Virus record (IMG/VR): IMGVR_UViG_3300048912_000043
Span: 1-41,965 of that record
Length of the DNA: 41,965 nucleotides
Origin: a virus
Direction: 5' to 3' (one strand)
The notes under the pieces were generated by a model that saw only the letters and a program-made list of their open reading frames with translations, was not told where the DNA came from and did no database searches. The position numbers were made by a program, and so were the translations under genes. This document shows positions 6,820 to 13,378 of the stretch, in pieces (the first letter of the stretch is position 1; each line of letters begins with the position of its first letter).

Positions 6820-7277
6820 CCCAGTCCGATAAGACCATCTCCGAGCTGAAGGCGGCGAAAGGAAAACTCGACCGGCTGGCCCAAAACCGCCTGCTGCCGC
6901 TGTTCGTCCGCGACGAGGCCAACTTCGTCAGCGCGGTCCTGACCGCCGCCGAAGCGGAGAACGAAGCCCTCAAGGCTCGCCTGGAAGGGGTCCAAGCCGA
7001 GCGAGACGCCGCTAGGGAGGCGCTGAAGGAGGAGCGCACCCCTTCCGGTGCCCTGGCTGTAGAGCGAGGGGGAGTGCCAGAAGGGTGGGTGCTGGCGCCG
7101 CGAGAGCCGACCGATGCGATGCTGAAAGCTTGCGGCGACGCATGGACGCCGACAATGCGTCAGATGTGGCCAAAGATCGTCGCAGACCTCTACCGCGCCA
7201 TGCTTTCCGCCGTACCGGCCACCCCTGAAGGGCCAAAAGAGCGGGAACCCTCCTCTTCTGAAGGGGAGGACGCGTAG
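6816..7277 (+). CDS. coiled-coil hypothetical protein
   Basis: 153 residues; ATGA overlap with the methyltransferase. Residues 1-75 form a long helix with heptad spacing (AEAENEALKARLEGVQAER is the clearest stretch). A VPEGWVLAPREPTDAML motif follows (about 87-103), a common phage element of unknown role. The tail is acidic and Ser/Glu-rich. Confidence 0.65.
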   Translation: MTQSDKTISELKAAKGKLDRLAQNRLLPLFVRDEANFVSAVLTAAEAENEALKARLEGVQAERDAAREALKEERTPSGALAVERGGVPEGWVLAPREPTDAMLKACGDAWTPTMRQMWPKIVADLYRAMLSAVPATPEGPKEREPSSSEGEDA

Positions 7278-7511
7278 ATGGACAAGGTGATCATCTCCTG
7301 CATCGTCGCCATCGTTCTTCTCAGCGCTGGTGCGGGCGCGATTAACGCCGCCTCCGACCGAAGCTTTGAGCGCGGACGGGCTGTCGGCAAGTGTGACGTG
7401 GTCCTGATGCTCGACGCGGCGATGCGCAAGAAGGACCCCAAATTCTCCGCGCCTGACGGCCTGATCGCCCGGTGCAAGACCCTCACCAAGGACAAGACCA
7501 ATGCAGGGTGA
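7278..7511 (+). CDS. small secreted or membrane-anchored protein
   Basis: 77 residues, starting directly after the previous stop. A hydrophobic segment at about 4-24 (VIISCIVAIVLLSAGAGA) acts as signal anchor or signal peptide. Then comes a short domain with two Cys (about 39 and 66). Unknown function. Confidence 0.6.
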   Translation: MDKVIISCIVAIVLLSAGAGAINAASDRSFERGRAVGKCDVVLMLDAAMRKKDPKFSAPDGLIARCKTLTKDKTNAG

Positions 7512-7770
7512 AGCCGTGAGCCTAACGAAGCCCGTGTGGAAGCTGGAGAGCGGCGGCGTTTCATACTGCAAACGCATCGTCCTGAACGGGCGCATCGTCG
7601 GCCTCGCTGATCAGCTTAGCAACGGGTCTTGGATCGTCTCTGACACGAACGGCAAGCGCTATCTCAGCATTCCAGCACTTCCTTCGGCCGCGCGCTGCTT
7701 GACGGCTTTCAAGAATTCGGAAGCCGGTCGCCAAGCCCTTAAACAGGGAGCCCCGCATGTCGAACGCTGA
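7501..7770 (+). CDS. small hypothetical protein
   Basis: 89 residues from ATG 7501, overlapping the previous gene by 11 bp; GTG 7516 is an alternative start with a GGGTGA upstream. Strand-rich (ESGGVSYCKRIVLNGRIVG), then a helical C-terminus. No family recognised. Confidence 0.5.
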   Translation: MQGEAVSLTKPVWKLESGGVSYCKRIVLNGRIVGLADQLSNGSWIVSDTNGKRYLSIPALPSAARCLTAFKNSEAGRQALKQGAPHVER

Positions 7771-8065
7771 GCTTATCAAGCGGTTGGAGGGGGCGGGCGA
7801 AATGGAGCGCTCGCGCGACGGATGCCGGGACTTCACCTGCGCGATCTGTCAGCGGAACGTCGACATGCGCTTCAACCGCTACTGGCGCAAGGAAGCCCAC
7901 ATCGCTCCGATCTGCCGTAACTGCGAAATCTGGTACGCGGCCGGCCAGGGCAAGCCTACCGGCGGAACCTTCATGGACCGCCGAAACGTCACTCGCGGCC
8001 TGGCGATAACCGAGGCGCTGAGGACCGAAGCAGCTACCAAGGCCTGGAGAACCCAACATGGCTGA
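7757..8065 (+). CDS. zinc-finger-like small protein
   Basis: 102 residues. CAICQ (about 28-32) and CRNCE (about 53-57) make a four-cysteine zinc site around a basic loop (RFNRYWRKEAH). The C-terminal half is helical. Overlaps both neighbours. A DNA-binding or adaptor role is plausible. Confidence 0.6.
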   Translation: MSNAELIKRLEGAGEMERSRDGCRDFTCAICQRNVDMRFNRYWRKEAHIAPICRNCEIWYAAGQGKPTGGTFMDRRNVTRGLAITEALRTEAATKAWRTQHG

Positions 8066-8303
8066 ACGCGACTACGTCACAGCGCCGGTCTCCGACCAAC
8101 TCGGCATCCCGCGCATCATCGCCGGCCTCGTGTCGGACCTTGATGAGCTGCGCGCCGGGAAGATCAGCGTCAATGACGCCATGGCCCGCTCAATGCTCGC
8201 CAAGCAGATTTTCAACGGCGTCCGGATCTACCTCAATGGGACGAAGATGCTCGCCGACGCTGCCCCGCGCGCCCTCAACCAGGGAGGGGATAAGGATGGC
8301 TGA
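8058..8303 (+). CDS. small helical hypothetical protein
   Basis: 81 residues. Two long helices are predicted (IIAGLVSDLDELRAGK and AMARSMLAKQIFNGVRIYL). This is a common style among small phage proteins next to recombination modules. Overlaps neighbours by 8 nt on each side. Confidence 0.55.
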   Translation: MAERDYVTAPVSDQLGIPRIIAGLVSDLDELRAGKISVNDAMARSMLAKQIFNGVRIYLNGTKMLADAAPRALNQGGDKDG

Positions 8304-8754
8304 GACCCTGCCCCGCGTCCGGGCGAAGCCTCATCCAGAGGACTGGCCGGACGACGCACCGATGCTCCTCGACGAGTACATCGCCGTGTTCTATCCGCAC
8401 GGCCCCTTGACGACATCCTCGCTTCGAACGGAGATCCGCAAGGGTCGCCTCGCGCCGGCAGAGATCGCCGGAAAGTTCTATATCACGCCCGCCGCCGTGC
8501 GGGCCATGTTCAAGGCCGCGCAATGCCACGCCAAGCCAAAGGGCCTCGCCTCTACCTCCGTGAGGGTCGTATCGAGCCCAGCACCGGAAAGCGACGCGAG
8601 CCCATCTGGGTCATCCGCGATGGATCGCGTGAAGTCAGCACAGGCCTCACTCGCGGCGAGCTTGACGCAGCTCAGCAGCGCCTCGCCCAGTACATCGCCG
8701 AGAAGTGGGCGCCGGTCGCAGGTGGTGACCCTTCCGACCCGAAGAACGTCCTGA
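8296..8754 (+). CDS. xis: excisionase-like HTH protein overlapping the integrase gene
   Basis: 152 residues from ATG 8296 (GGAGGGGATAAGG upstream). The N-terminal 75 residues look like a small winged-helix/excisionase fold: LDEYIAVFYPHGPLTTSSLR, then GRLAPAEIAGKFYITPAAV. The C-terminal 75 residues are Ser/Ala-rich and share DNA with the integrase in another frame (8523-8754). Xis-type proteins bend attachment-site DNA and steer integrase towards excision, and the place directly before int fits. Where translation normally ends is unclear; the Ser-rich tail could be a by-product of the int frame. Confidence 0.65.
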   Translation: MAETLPRVRAKPHPEDWPDDAPMLLDEYIAVFYPHGPLTTSSLRTEIRKGRLAPAEIAGKFYITPAAVRAMFKAAQCHAKPKGLASTSVRVVSSPAPESDASPSGSSAMDRVKSAQASLAASLTQLSSASPSTSPRSGRRSQVVTLPTRRTS

Positions 8755-9758
8755 TCGCCGAAGTCCTAGCGCTCTACGCGCGGGAGAAGGCCCCCACCCT
8801 CGCCGACCCAAAGAGCATCAAGGGTTGGATTCAGAACCTCGCCACGTGGTGGGGTGACAAGACGGTCGCCGACGTGAAGGGCAAGACGTGCCGAGAGTAC
8901 GTCGCCTGGCGCACCTCTCAGCGGATCGCTTCGGGCAAGGGCCTAAGCCTGCGCATGGTGTCTCACCAGACGGCGCGGCGGGAGTTGGAGACGCTGTCCG
9001 GCGCGATCGGCCATTGGCATAAAGAGCATACCCTGACGACCCGCCCTGTGGTCGTGCTCCCCGACAAGCCAGAAAGCCCTAGAGACGCCCTAACGCGCTC
9101 GGAGGCGGCGAGGCTGCTGTTGTCGGCCAAGGGGCGCAAAATCGGCTCTGACGGGTGCTGGCAGGCCACCACGAAGCAAGTGAAAGCCCAACGCCTGCAT
9201 CTCCGCCGCTTCCTGCTGATCGGCCTCTACACCGGAACCCGCGCCAAGGTCATCACCAGCCTGCTCTGGAGCGAGACGCCCAAGCAAGCCTGGGTGGATC
9301 TGGACAAGGGGATGATCTATCGCCGTGGGCGCGAGGAGCGCGATAAGGCGACCAAGCGCCGGCCGGTCGTCCGCATCCCGTCTAGGCTCCTAGCGCACAT
9401 GCGGCGCTGGCGCGAGATGGATCGCCGCAAAGAGGTCGAGCTACGCCGGGAGAACCCAGAGATGCGGATCAACTCGGTCCTGCACTATGGCGGCCAGCCG
9501 ATCGCCACGGACGTTCGCAACGGCTTTGCCTCAATGGTGGCCGACGCTGGCCTTTCCGGTGCCGTGACGCCGCACTGGTTGCGTCACACGGCTGCAACGT
9601 GGCTCATGGAAGGCGGGGCCGATGTTTGGGACGCCTCGGCCTATCTGGGCATGACGGCGGCGACGCTGGAGAAGCACTACGGCCACCATAGGCCCGACCA
9701 CCAGGCCGCCGCCAGACGGGCGATTTCGCGCCAATCTGGGGCGGTTTCTGGGGCGTAA
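8523..9758 (+). CDS. int: tyrosine-family site-specific integrase
   Basis: 411 residues. The N-terminal arm-binding and core-binding domains span about 1-185. In the catalytic domain the visible active-site residues are Arg240 (LYTGTRAKV), His351 and Arg354 (PHWLRHTAATWL), and the nucleophile Tyr386 (EKHYGHH). The length is normal for phage tyrosine recombinases. The start lies inside the excisionase-like gene in another frame. It ends inside the array of 11-bp repeats flanking the tRNA-Val attP, so it should integrate the phage into a host tRNA-Val(UAC) gene. Confidence 0.93.
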   Translation: MPRQAKGPRLYLREGRIEPSTGKRREPIWVIRDGSREVSTGLTRGELDAAQQRLAQYIAEKWAPVAGGDPSDPKNVLIAEVLALYAREKAPTLADPKSIKGWIQNLATWWGDKTVADVKGKTCREYVAWRTSQRIASGKGLSLRMVSHQTARRELETLSGAIGHWHKEHTLTTRPVVVLPDKPESPRDALTRSEAARLLLSAKGRKIGSDGCWQATTKQVKAQRLHLRRFLLIGLYTGTRAKVITSLLWSETPKQAWVDLDKGMIYRRGREERDKATKRRPVVRIPSRLLAHMRRWREMDRRKEVELRRENPEMRINSVLHYGGQPIATDVRNGFASMVADAGLSGAVTPHWLRHTAATWLMEGGADVWDASAYLGMTAATLEKHYGHHRPDHQAAARRAISRQSGAVSGA

Positions 9759-9951
9759 ATCTGGGGCGAAGACGGAAACCCCAATAAAATATGGTGGGCA
9801 GTGAGGGGATCGAACCCCCGACCCTCTCGGTGTAAACGAAGGTCGCGCACGCGCGAGCCATATAAACCGGGGCTTTTGCCCAGCGTGGCGGGCGTTTTCA
9901 GGCAATCGTGTTCACGCTTGGTTGCCTTCAATCTGGGGCGTATCTGGGGCG
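9733..9951 (+). repeat. five 11-bp direct repeats, probable integrase arm sites
   Basis: Copies of a (A/T)ATCTGGGGCG-like unit lie at 9733-9743, 9745-9755 (tttctggggcg), 9758-9768, 9930-9940 and 9941-9951, all in the same orientation. Three are on one side of the tRNA-derived core and two on the other, spaced 11-13 bp within each group. This is the layout expected for arm-type integrase sites. Confidence 0.7.
9792..9839 (-). other. attP: attP core: 3' half of tRNA-Val(UAC)
   Basis: On the minus strand this 48-bp stretch runs from the anticodon loop (TTTACAC, anticodon TAC) through the variable loop, a T arm (GGGGGTTCGATCCCCTC) and an acceptor strand ACTGCCC-A-CCA. No 5' half with a matching GGGCAGT lies next to it, so it is not a full tRNA gene. 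A tRNA 3'-end copy just behind an integrase is the hallmark of attP: on integration it rebuilds the host tRNA. The identity core probably starts at the anticodon stem, where pairing with flanking phage bases fails. Confidence 0.88.
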
Positions 9952-9985
9952 AGACCCGATTTCGGCGCTTCCCTATATATAGAGC

Positions 9986-10228
9986 ATGTCCGACCTCACC
10001 CCCGCCGACTGCGCCCGCCAAGGCCACAGCGTTGTTGTATGGTGCGTCAATCGCTGCAATGGGCGTAAATTGGATTGCTCAAGGCCTGGTCCATGGCGTG
10101 ATAGGACGCTGGCCGAGCTTGGCGAGAGTGGTGCGCTCAGGTGCTCGCGATGCGGAGCCCCGGCTGGGTTTATATCGGTCTCAGCGCATCTAGTGCGAGA
10201 TCCGGTGTTTCGTTGGAGGAAGGCTTGA
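9986..10228 (+). CDS. small zinc-ribbon protein beyond attP
   Basis: 80 residues. Cys and His residues are spaced as C-x3-GH-x4-WC-x3-C, then CSRCG near residue 54, as in small phage zinc-ribbon proteins. An AT-rich stretch (tatatatag at 9974-9982) just upstream may be its promoter -10 region. It sits between attP and a structured non-coding region. Role unknown; likely DNA binding. Confidence 0.6.
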   Translation: MSDLTPADCARQGHSVVVWCVNRCNGRKLDCSRPGPWRDRTLAELGESGALRCSRCGAPAGFISVSAHLVRDPVFRWRKA

Positions 10229-10552
10229 GGGGCGACGGCGAAATCCGCGATCTTGGCTATCCGGTGGAAGCGCCCAGGGGCTCTTATCACCAAGCAACGC
10301 CGCTCCTCTTTGGTCGCCTACGACCATCGGAAGTAGCGACCGACGAGAAAAGCCCATCGGCCGCCGAGCGCTCCAGGGCCAGCTAGTCTCTCGCGTCCGA
10401 GATTTCGCTGGCCCGGCTCCAAGGGGTACGCCGTACCGGGCTACGCGTCACTTAAGCCGCGTGGGGATTCGAACCCCGTTGATCCCTTGGGAAGCACCAC
10501 CAATCTACCACAGCCATAGGGGAAGGGAATCCCTGGCGTTAGGGCTTGGGCC
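10229..10552. other. structured non-coding region
   Basis: No convincing gene. It holds, in order: a hairpin at 10312-10341 (GGTCG-C-CTAC against GTAG-CGACC), a nested hairpin at 10376-10414 (GGGCCAGC against GCTGGCCC with inner TCTCG/CGAGA), a short palindrome ggtacgccgtacc at 10425-10437, and a tRNA-like element. No T-run follows the hairpins, so they are not clear intrinsic terminators. A structured RNA or a protein-binding region is possible. Confidence 0.55.
10457..10520 (-). tRNA. tRNA-like element, degenerate Gly(CCC)-like
   Basis: The minus strand shows a good T arm (GGGGTTCGAATCCCC) and upstream an anticodon-loop-like CTTCCCAAG as in tRNA-Gly(CCC), with a GTGGTAGA D-loop-like stretch before it. 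The anticodon stem and acceptor stem do not pair well, and no CCA end is coded. Probably a decayed or atypical tRNA, or a T-arm mimic. Confidence 0.3.
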
Positions 10553-10753
10553 TCAAGCGGGAATGTCGATCCAGCGGATCGCGTAGTCCTCGTGGATCGA
10601 CGGCCAGTACGCGCTCTTGCCGAAGCCGAGGTAGCGAACCCACTGGTCGGGCCGCTTCTTGTCGCGGAAGGCCACGATCGGCCCGGAGCCCTTGAAGTCG
10701 ACCAGGACGCAGCGATCGTCGGGCGCGCTGGCCATGTCTTGCCACTCCCCCAT
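10553..10753 (-). CDS. small phage protein, DUF551-like
   Basis: 66 residues from the ATG at 10753, overlapping the upstream regulator's stop. It opens with the WQDMASAPDD pattern and ends with WIDIPA, as in small phage proteins of the DUF551 kind (W..m.taP.dg ... W..iP). Function of that family is unknown. Second gene of a two-gene leftward operon. Confidence 0.65.
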   Translation of the reverse strand: MGEWQDMASAPDDRCVLVDFKGSGPIVAFRDKKRPDQWVRYLGFGKSAYWPSIHEDYAIRWIDIPA

Positions 10754-10953
10754 CACTCCCCTGCCTTTCGGGTGTTGCGCTCTCGGCGCTTGATCTCTCG
10801 GTCGATGGCCTCGCGGATGAAGGCGAGGCGCTTTTCCCCAGGCAGCAGGACGCTGGCGATCCGCTCCTTGGTCCCGGCCGGGAGCAGGAGGTTCACGTTC
10901 TCTTCCACGAACTGCTTGGGCGCCATGACGCGCGGGGTAGCCTGTACATCCAT
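10753..10953 (-). CDS. ribbon-helix-helix (Arc/CopG-like) regulator
   Basis: 66 residues from ATG 10953 (alternative 10926). A strand (NVNLLLPAG) is followed by two helices (KERIASVLL and KRLAFIREAIDREIKRRE). This is the layout of a dimeric ribbon-helix-helix DNA-binding protein. Its upstream region carries three TGTACATYC elements and faces a rightward promoter, so it probably regulates itself and the divergent genes. A TA antitoxin role is possible but the downstream gene is not toxin-like. Confidence 0.65.
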   Translation of the reverse strand: MDVQATPRVMAPKQFVEENVNLLLPAGTKERIASVLLPGEKRLAFIREAIDREIKRRERNTRKAGE

Positions 10954-11019
10954 CCGGGTCAACTCGGCGCTCCAATTATGTACATTCTTGTTGACATTGA
11001 ATGTACATTCTTTAGGTTG
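10943..11019. promoter_or_regulatory. divergent promoter region with TGTACAT operators
   Basis: tgtacatcc at 10943, tgtacattc at 10979 and the perfect 12-bp palindrome gaatgtacattc at 10999-11010 form a repeated operator. A rightward promoter fits TTGACA (10991-10996), 16-bp spacer, TAGGTT (11013-11018), with the palindrome between its -35 and -10. Leftward TTGCTC-N17-TACATT is a weaker candidate for the regulator gene. Confidence 0.6.
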
Positions 11020-11063
11020 GTTGAGCAAGCGGAATGGCCGCTTGGTTTCGGAGCTAGAACCCG

Positions 11064-11216
11064 ATGAATCAAGACCAGAAGAAGAACGTCGAGGCCTTGA
11101 TCGCCAAGGCGACGAAGGCGGAGAGGTCAGAGGACGCTCTCCGCTTCTCACAGGCCGCGACCAACGCTGCCAACGCGCTATCCGCTTTGCACAACATTGA
11201 GCGCGCCAGCGCCTAA
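11064..11216 (+). CDS. small Ala-rich hypothetical protein (50 aa)
   Basis: ATG 11064, GGAG upstream, 50 residues. A helical, amphipathic protein (KAERSEDALRFSQAATNAAN) of a type common among small phage genes. First gene after the rightward promoter at 10991. Function unknown. Confidence 0.6.
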   Translation: MNQDQKKNVEALIAKATKAERSEDALRFSQAATNAANALSALHNIERASA

Positions 11217-11252
11217 CCCTCGGATGGATTTCCGGTCTCGCCATCTCGCACG

Positions 11253-11333
11253 ATGGCCGATCTGATCCGCGCAGCCAGGGCGCGCACTGACGCGATCTTG
11301 GCGTGCGGCCCCACCAACACCAAGGCGGCTTAG
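11253..11333 (+). CDS. possible 26-aa ORF
   Basis: ATG 11253 to a TAG; it contains LACGPTNTKAA. The composition resembles its neighbours' coding style but it is very short and has no clear ribosome site. It may start further upstream at GTC/GTG-like codons. Low support. Confidence 0.3.
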   Translation: MADLIRAARARTDAILACGPTNTKAA

Positions 11334-11354
11334 GCCGTAGAAGGAGAGACACGG

Positions 11355-11579
11355 ATGGCGAGTTACGATCAGGCCAGGGCTGACTTCGAAGCGCTTGAAC
11401 GGCTGGCGGAGCTTGACGATCAAGTCGAGTTGGATGCGCTGCGCGTGGACCTCATGCGCAACCCGACCAAGGCCTTCGCCGCCGAGATGTACGAGACGGG
11501 CATTCGCCTCTGGCTGGATCAGCACCGCGTCTATTTCGGCTCCCACCCCGACGTTCAGGCCATCGCCGAGCGTCGCTAA
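11355..11579 (+). CDS. small acidic helical protein
   Basis: 74 residues, with AAGGAGAGAC directly upstream. Helical and Glu/Asp/Leu-rich (LERLAELDDQVELDALRVD). No family recognised. Part of the short rightward operon controlled with the RHH gene. Confidence 0.6.
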   Translation: MASYDQARADFEALERLAELDDQVELDALRVDLMRNPTKAFAAEMYETGIRLWLDQHRVYFGSHPDVQAIAERR

Positions 11580-11619
11580 CCCCAGCAATCCAGCCCAGGC
11601 TGGGAGGAGAGAGAAGACC

Positions 11620-11805
11620 ATGGCTGAGAAGCTGACGCAGGCGCAAAAGGCGCTTCTAATCTCGTTGCCAGGGAAGTGTCCTCGTAGCAGCCGAACCGCG
11701 CAAAGTTTGGTCGATCGCGGACTTGCGGCCTGGGTTAGCCGGACCTTTTCCTGGCGTCTGGACATCACCCCCGCCGGCCGAGCTGCGTTGTCGGACCAGC
11801 CATGA
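11620..11805 (+). CDS. small winged-helix-like protein
   Basis: 61 residues from ATG 11620 with GGGAGGAGAG upstream. LVDRGLAAW, then DITPAGRAAL, is the helix-wing pattern of MarR/PadR-like winged helices, here without other domains. It may bind DNA. Third gene of the short operon. Confidence 0.6.
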   Translation: MAEKLTQAQKALLISLPGKCPRSSRTAQSLVDRGLAAWVSRTFSWRLDITPAGRAALSDQP

Positions 11806-11850
11806 CCCGCCGCCGCAACCCCCACCTAGCTAACGACAAGGGATGATGAG

Positions 11851-12039
11851 ATGAGCGACGACCTGTCTGGCCTAAAGCGCCGCATTATCGTCCAGCAGCA
11901 CGCCCCAAATGCAAAGGTCGATCAGGAGCGCGACATGATCGCTATGCCTACAGACGAATTCGAGGAGGCCCTTAACGCAGCGTACCAATCCGGGATGGCG
12001 CGCGGCATAATGGAAAGCATTCCGTCCGAGCCCGACTAA
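11851..12039 (+). CDS. small hypothetical protein
   Basis: 62 residues, ATG preceded by AAGGGATGATG. The N-terminal part is polar and the C-terminal half helical (EFEEALNAAYQSGMARGIM). Last gene before the convergent hairpin. Function unknown. Confidence 0.55.
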   Translation: MSDDLSGLKRRIIVQQHAPNAKVDQERDMIAMPTDEFEEALNAAYQSGMARGIMESIPSEPD

Positions 12040-12047
12040 ACGTCGAA

Positions 12048-12079
12048 AGGCCCGCCACCCGGTTAAGGGCAGTGGGCCT
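12048..12079. terminator. convergent terminator hairpin
   Basis: AGGCCC-GC..CCC, loop GGTTAA, GGG..GT-GGGCCT forms a long GC-rich stem between the rightward short operon and the end of the leftward late operon. On the minus strand it is followed by TTTCG, only a short T-run. Its place between converging genes supports a bidirectional stop. Confidence 0.6.
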
Positions 12080-12107
12080 GTTGTAGCTCAAGCCGTGAGG
12101 CGAGCCT

Positions 12108-12650
12108 TCAGGGTTTTTGCCCTGTAGCCGAGTTGTAGAGATCGCGCTGAGTAACGTACCAAGAACGCCAGGTCAGCGCTTCCGACTCCCAAGTGCGGCA
12201 GGTTCCGTAATTATCGATGAAGGCGGTTGCGAGCTGGCTGGGCGCAACGTCGGAAGCGACTTCGACAGATCCACCGGGGGTTTCGGGAAGGGCGGCGCCA
12301 GTCGCGGCGGCGTCGTGGATGCGCACGAGGCCAGCAGGAAGCCGGAACTCGCGATCAACAGCTTGCGGAACATAGACCGTAACCTCCTTGGTTAACGTCT
12401 GGGTGCGCCAGCGGATTTTCTCGACCGTGGCAGTGTGTTTCTCGGCGATGGTTTCGGTTGCCGCGTCGGACTTCTTCCCGGCCTCCAGCGCCTTCTTTTC
12501 AGCCTTGGCGACGGCCTTCGCGTACTCGGCCTTCTGATGCTTCACGCCGGCCGCGTAGCCCATGTGTCGGACGCCTAGGAGCGCCATGAAGACGGCAATG
12601 GCTATGGCGGCGTACCGGCCGAGTGGGGAACGGAGGAAGGTGGAGATCAC
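12108..12650 (-). CDS. Rz: Rz-like inner-membrane spanin
   Basis: 180 residues from GTG 12650, which makes a GTGA overlap with the lysozyme stop; an upstream GTG at 12677 is possible. A membrane helix (about 14-32, YAAIAIAVFMALLGV) is followed by a long charged helix (KAEYAKAVAKAEKKALEAGKK) as in i-spanins. The whole o-spanin gene lies inside it in another frame. i-spanin and o-spanin join inner and outer membrane and fuse them at the last step of lysis. Confidence 0.8.
   Translation of the reverse strand: MISTFLRSPLGRYAAIAIAVFMALLGVRHMGYAAGVKHQKAEYAKAVAKAEKKALEAGKKSDAATETIAEKHTATVEKIRWRTQTLTKEVTVYVPQAVDREFRLPAGLVRIHDAAATGAALPETPGGSVEVASDVAPSQLATAFIDNYGTCRTWESEALTWRSWYVTQRDLYNSATGQKP
12173..12373 (-). 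CDS. Rz1: Rz1-like outer-membrane spanin lipoprotein
   Basis: 66 residues, fully nested in Rz in another frame. A short signal sequence ends in the lipobox LASC (Cys17, MFRKLLIASSGFLLASC), followed by a Pro-rich mature part (TTPPRLAPPFPKPP), as in known Rz1 proteins. The lipid-anchored mature protein is about 50 residues. This nested architecture is known from lambda-type spanins. Confidence 0.8.
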   Translation of the reverse strand: MFRKLLIASSGFLLASCASTTPPRLAPPFPKPPVDLSKSLPTLRPASSQPPSSIITEPAALGSRKR

Positions 12651-13378
12651 CGCTGCGCGCCCCGATGCTTCAGCCACGCAAAGACCAGCGTCAGGACCGC
12701 CAGGACCGCCCCGATCATGGCCAGGGTAGCCACCATGTTGGCGACCTTGTCGCTCTGGGCGGCGAAGGGCTGGATCGTCTGGGTGACTTGAGCCACACCC
12801 GCCGCAGCCGATGCTACCGCCGTAGCTCCTGCCGTCATGAACGTCTTGCTCTCGACCAGAGGCTTGACCGGTTCAGGCGTCGGAGGCGTAGGGACCGAGC
12901 GCGTCACCGAAGACGGCAGAACCTCGTCAGCCGCGTGCAGGTCAGCGGCGAACAAAGCCGCCTCAGCCTCTCGGCGATTCACGAGGCCCTGAACCCGCTT
13001 TCCACCAGCGTTGACGAAGCGGCGGATCTGCGCGGGCACGGCGTCGAGCTGACCGGCGTTGAGCACCTTCCAGATCGTCCACGACTTGTTGGCGCCCAGG
13101 TTGAAGACGAACGAGAGCAGCGCCGCGTACTGGCCATCCGTCAGGCCGTCGATCACGCCCTGCTTGACCACGCCAGACAAGCGCGTAGCCGCCACCTCTA
13201 GGTCAGCCTTCAGAAGCTCCCGTGCGCGGTCCTTGGTGATCTTTAGTCCTGGCGTGACGTGAGGTCCTGTAGAGCCGTAGCCGATCGTCAAGACGCCGAC
13301 GATGTCCTGGTAGGCCGTCAGGCGCAGGCCTTCGAACCGCGCGGTCAGGTCAACCGCTTCCGTGGGAATGGGCCTCAT
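12647..13378 (-). CDS. T4-type lysozyme (GH24) with C-terminal membrane helices
   Basis: 243 residues from ATG 13378, spaced 6 nt from AGGAGA (GTG 13384 is an alternative). The catalytic triad spacing matches T4 lysozyme: Glu16 (RFEGLR), Asp25 (AYQD), Thr31 (LTIGYG). It cleaves the MurNAc-GlcNAc bond in peptidoglycan. The lysozyme domain ends near residue 150, then a Pro-rich linker (about 163-173), and two hydrophobic segments (about 181-200 and 216-237). Such C-terminal helices are unusual for this family and suggest membrane tethering or holin-like behaviour. Next to the holin candidates and the spanins. Confidence 0.88.
   Translation of the reverse strand: MRPIPTEAVDLTARFEGLRLTAYQDIVGVLTIGYGSTGPHVTPGLKITKDRARELLKADLEVAATRLSGVVKQGVIDGLTDGQYAALLSFVFNLGANKSWTIWKVLNAGQLDAVPAQIRRFVNAGGKRVQGLVNRREAEAALFAADLHAADEVLPSSVTRSVPTPPTPEPVKPLVESKTFMTAGATAVASAAAGVAQVTQTIQPFAAQSDKVANMVATLAMIGAVLAVLTLVFAWLKHRGAQR

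Noticed and set aside
9792-9860. Functional full-length tRNA-Val gene
   Set aside because: Only the 3' half from the anticodon loop onward is present; no 5' acceptor strand GGGCAGT or D arm lies upstream on the minus strand.
10553-10953. Type II toxin-antitoxin pair with the RHH protein as antitoxin
   Set aside because: The partner has the WQxMxxAP...WxxIP style of a small phage DUF551-like protein and no known toxin motif.
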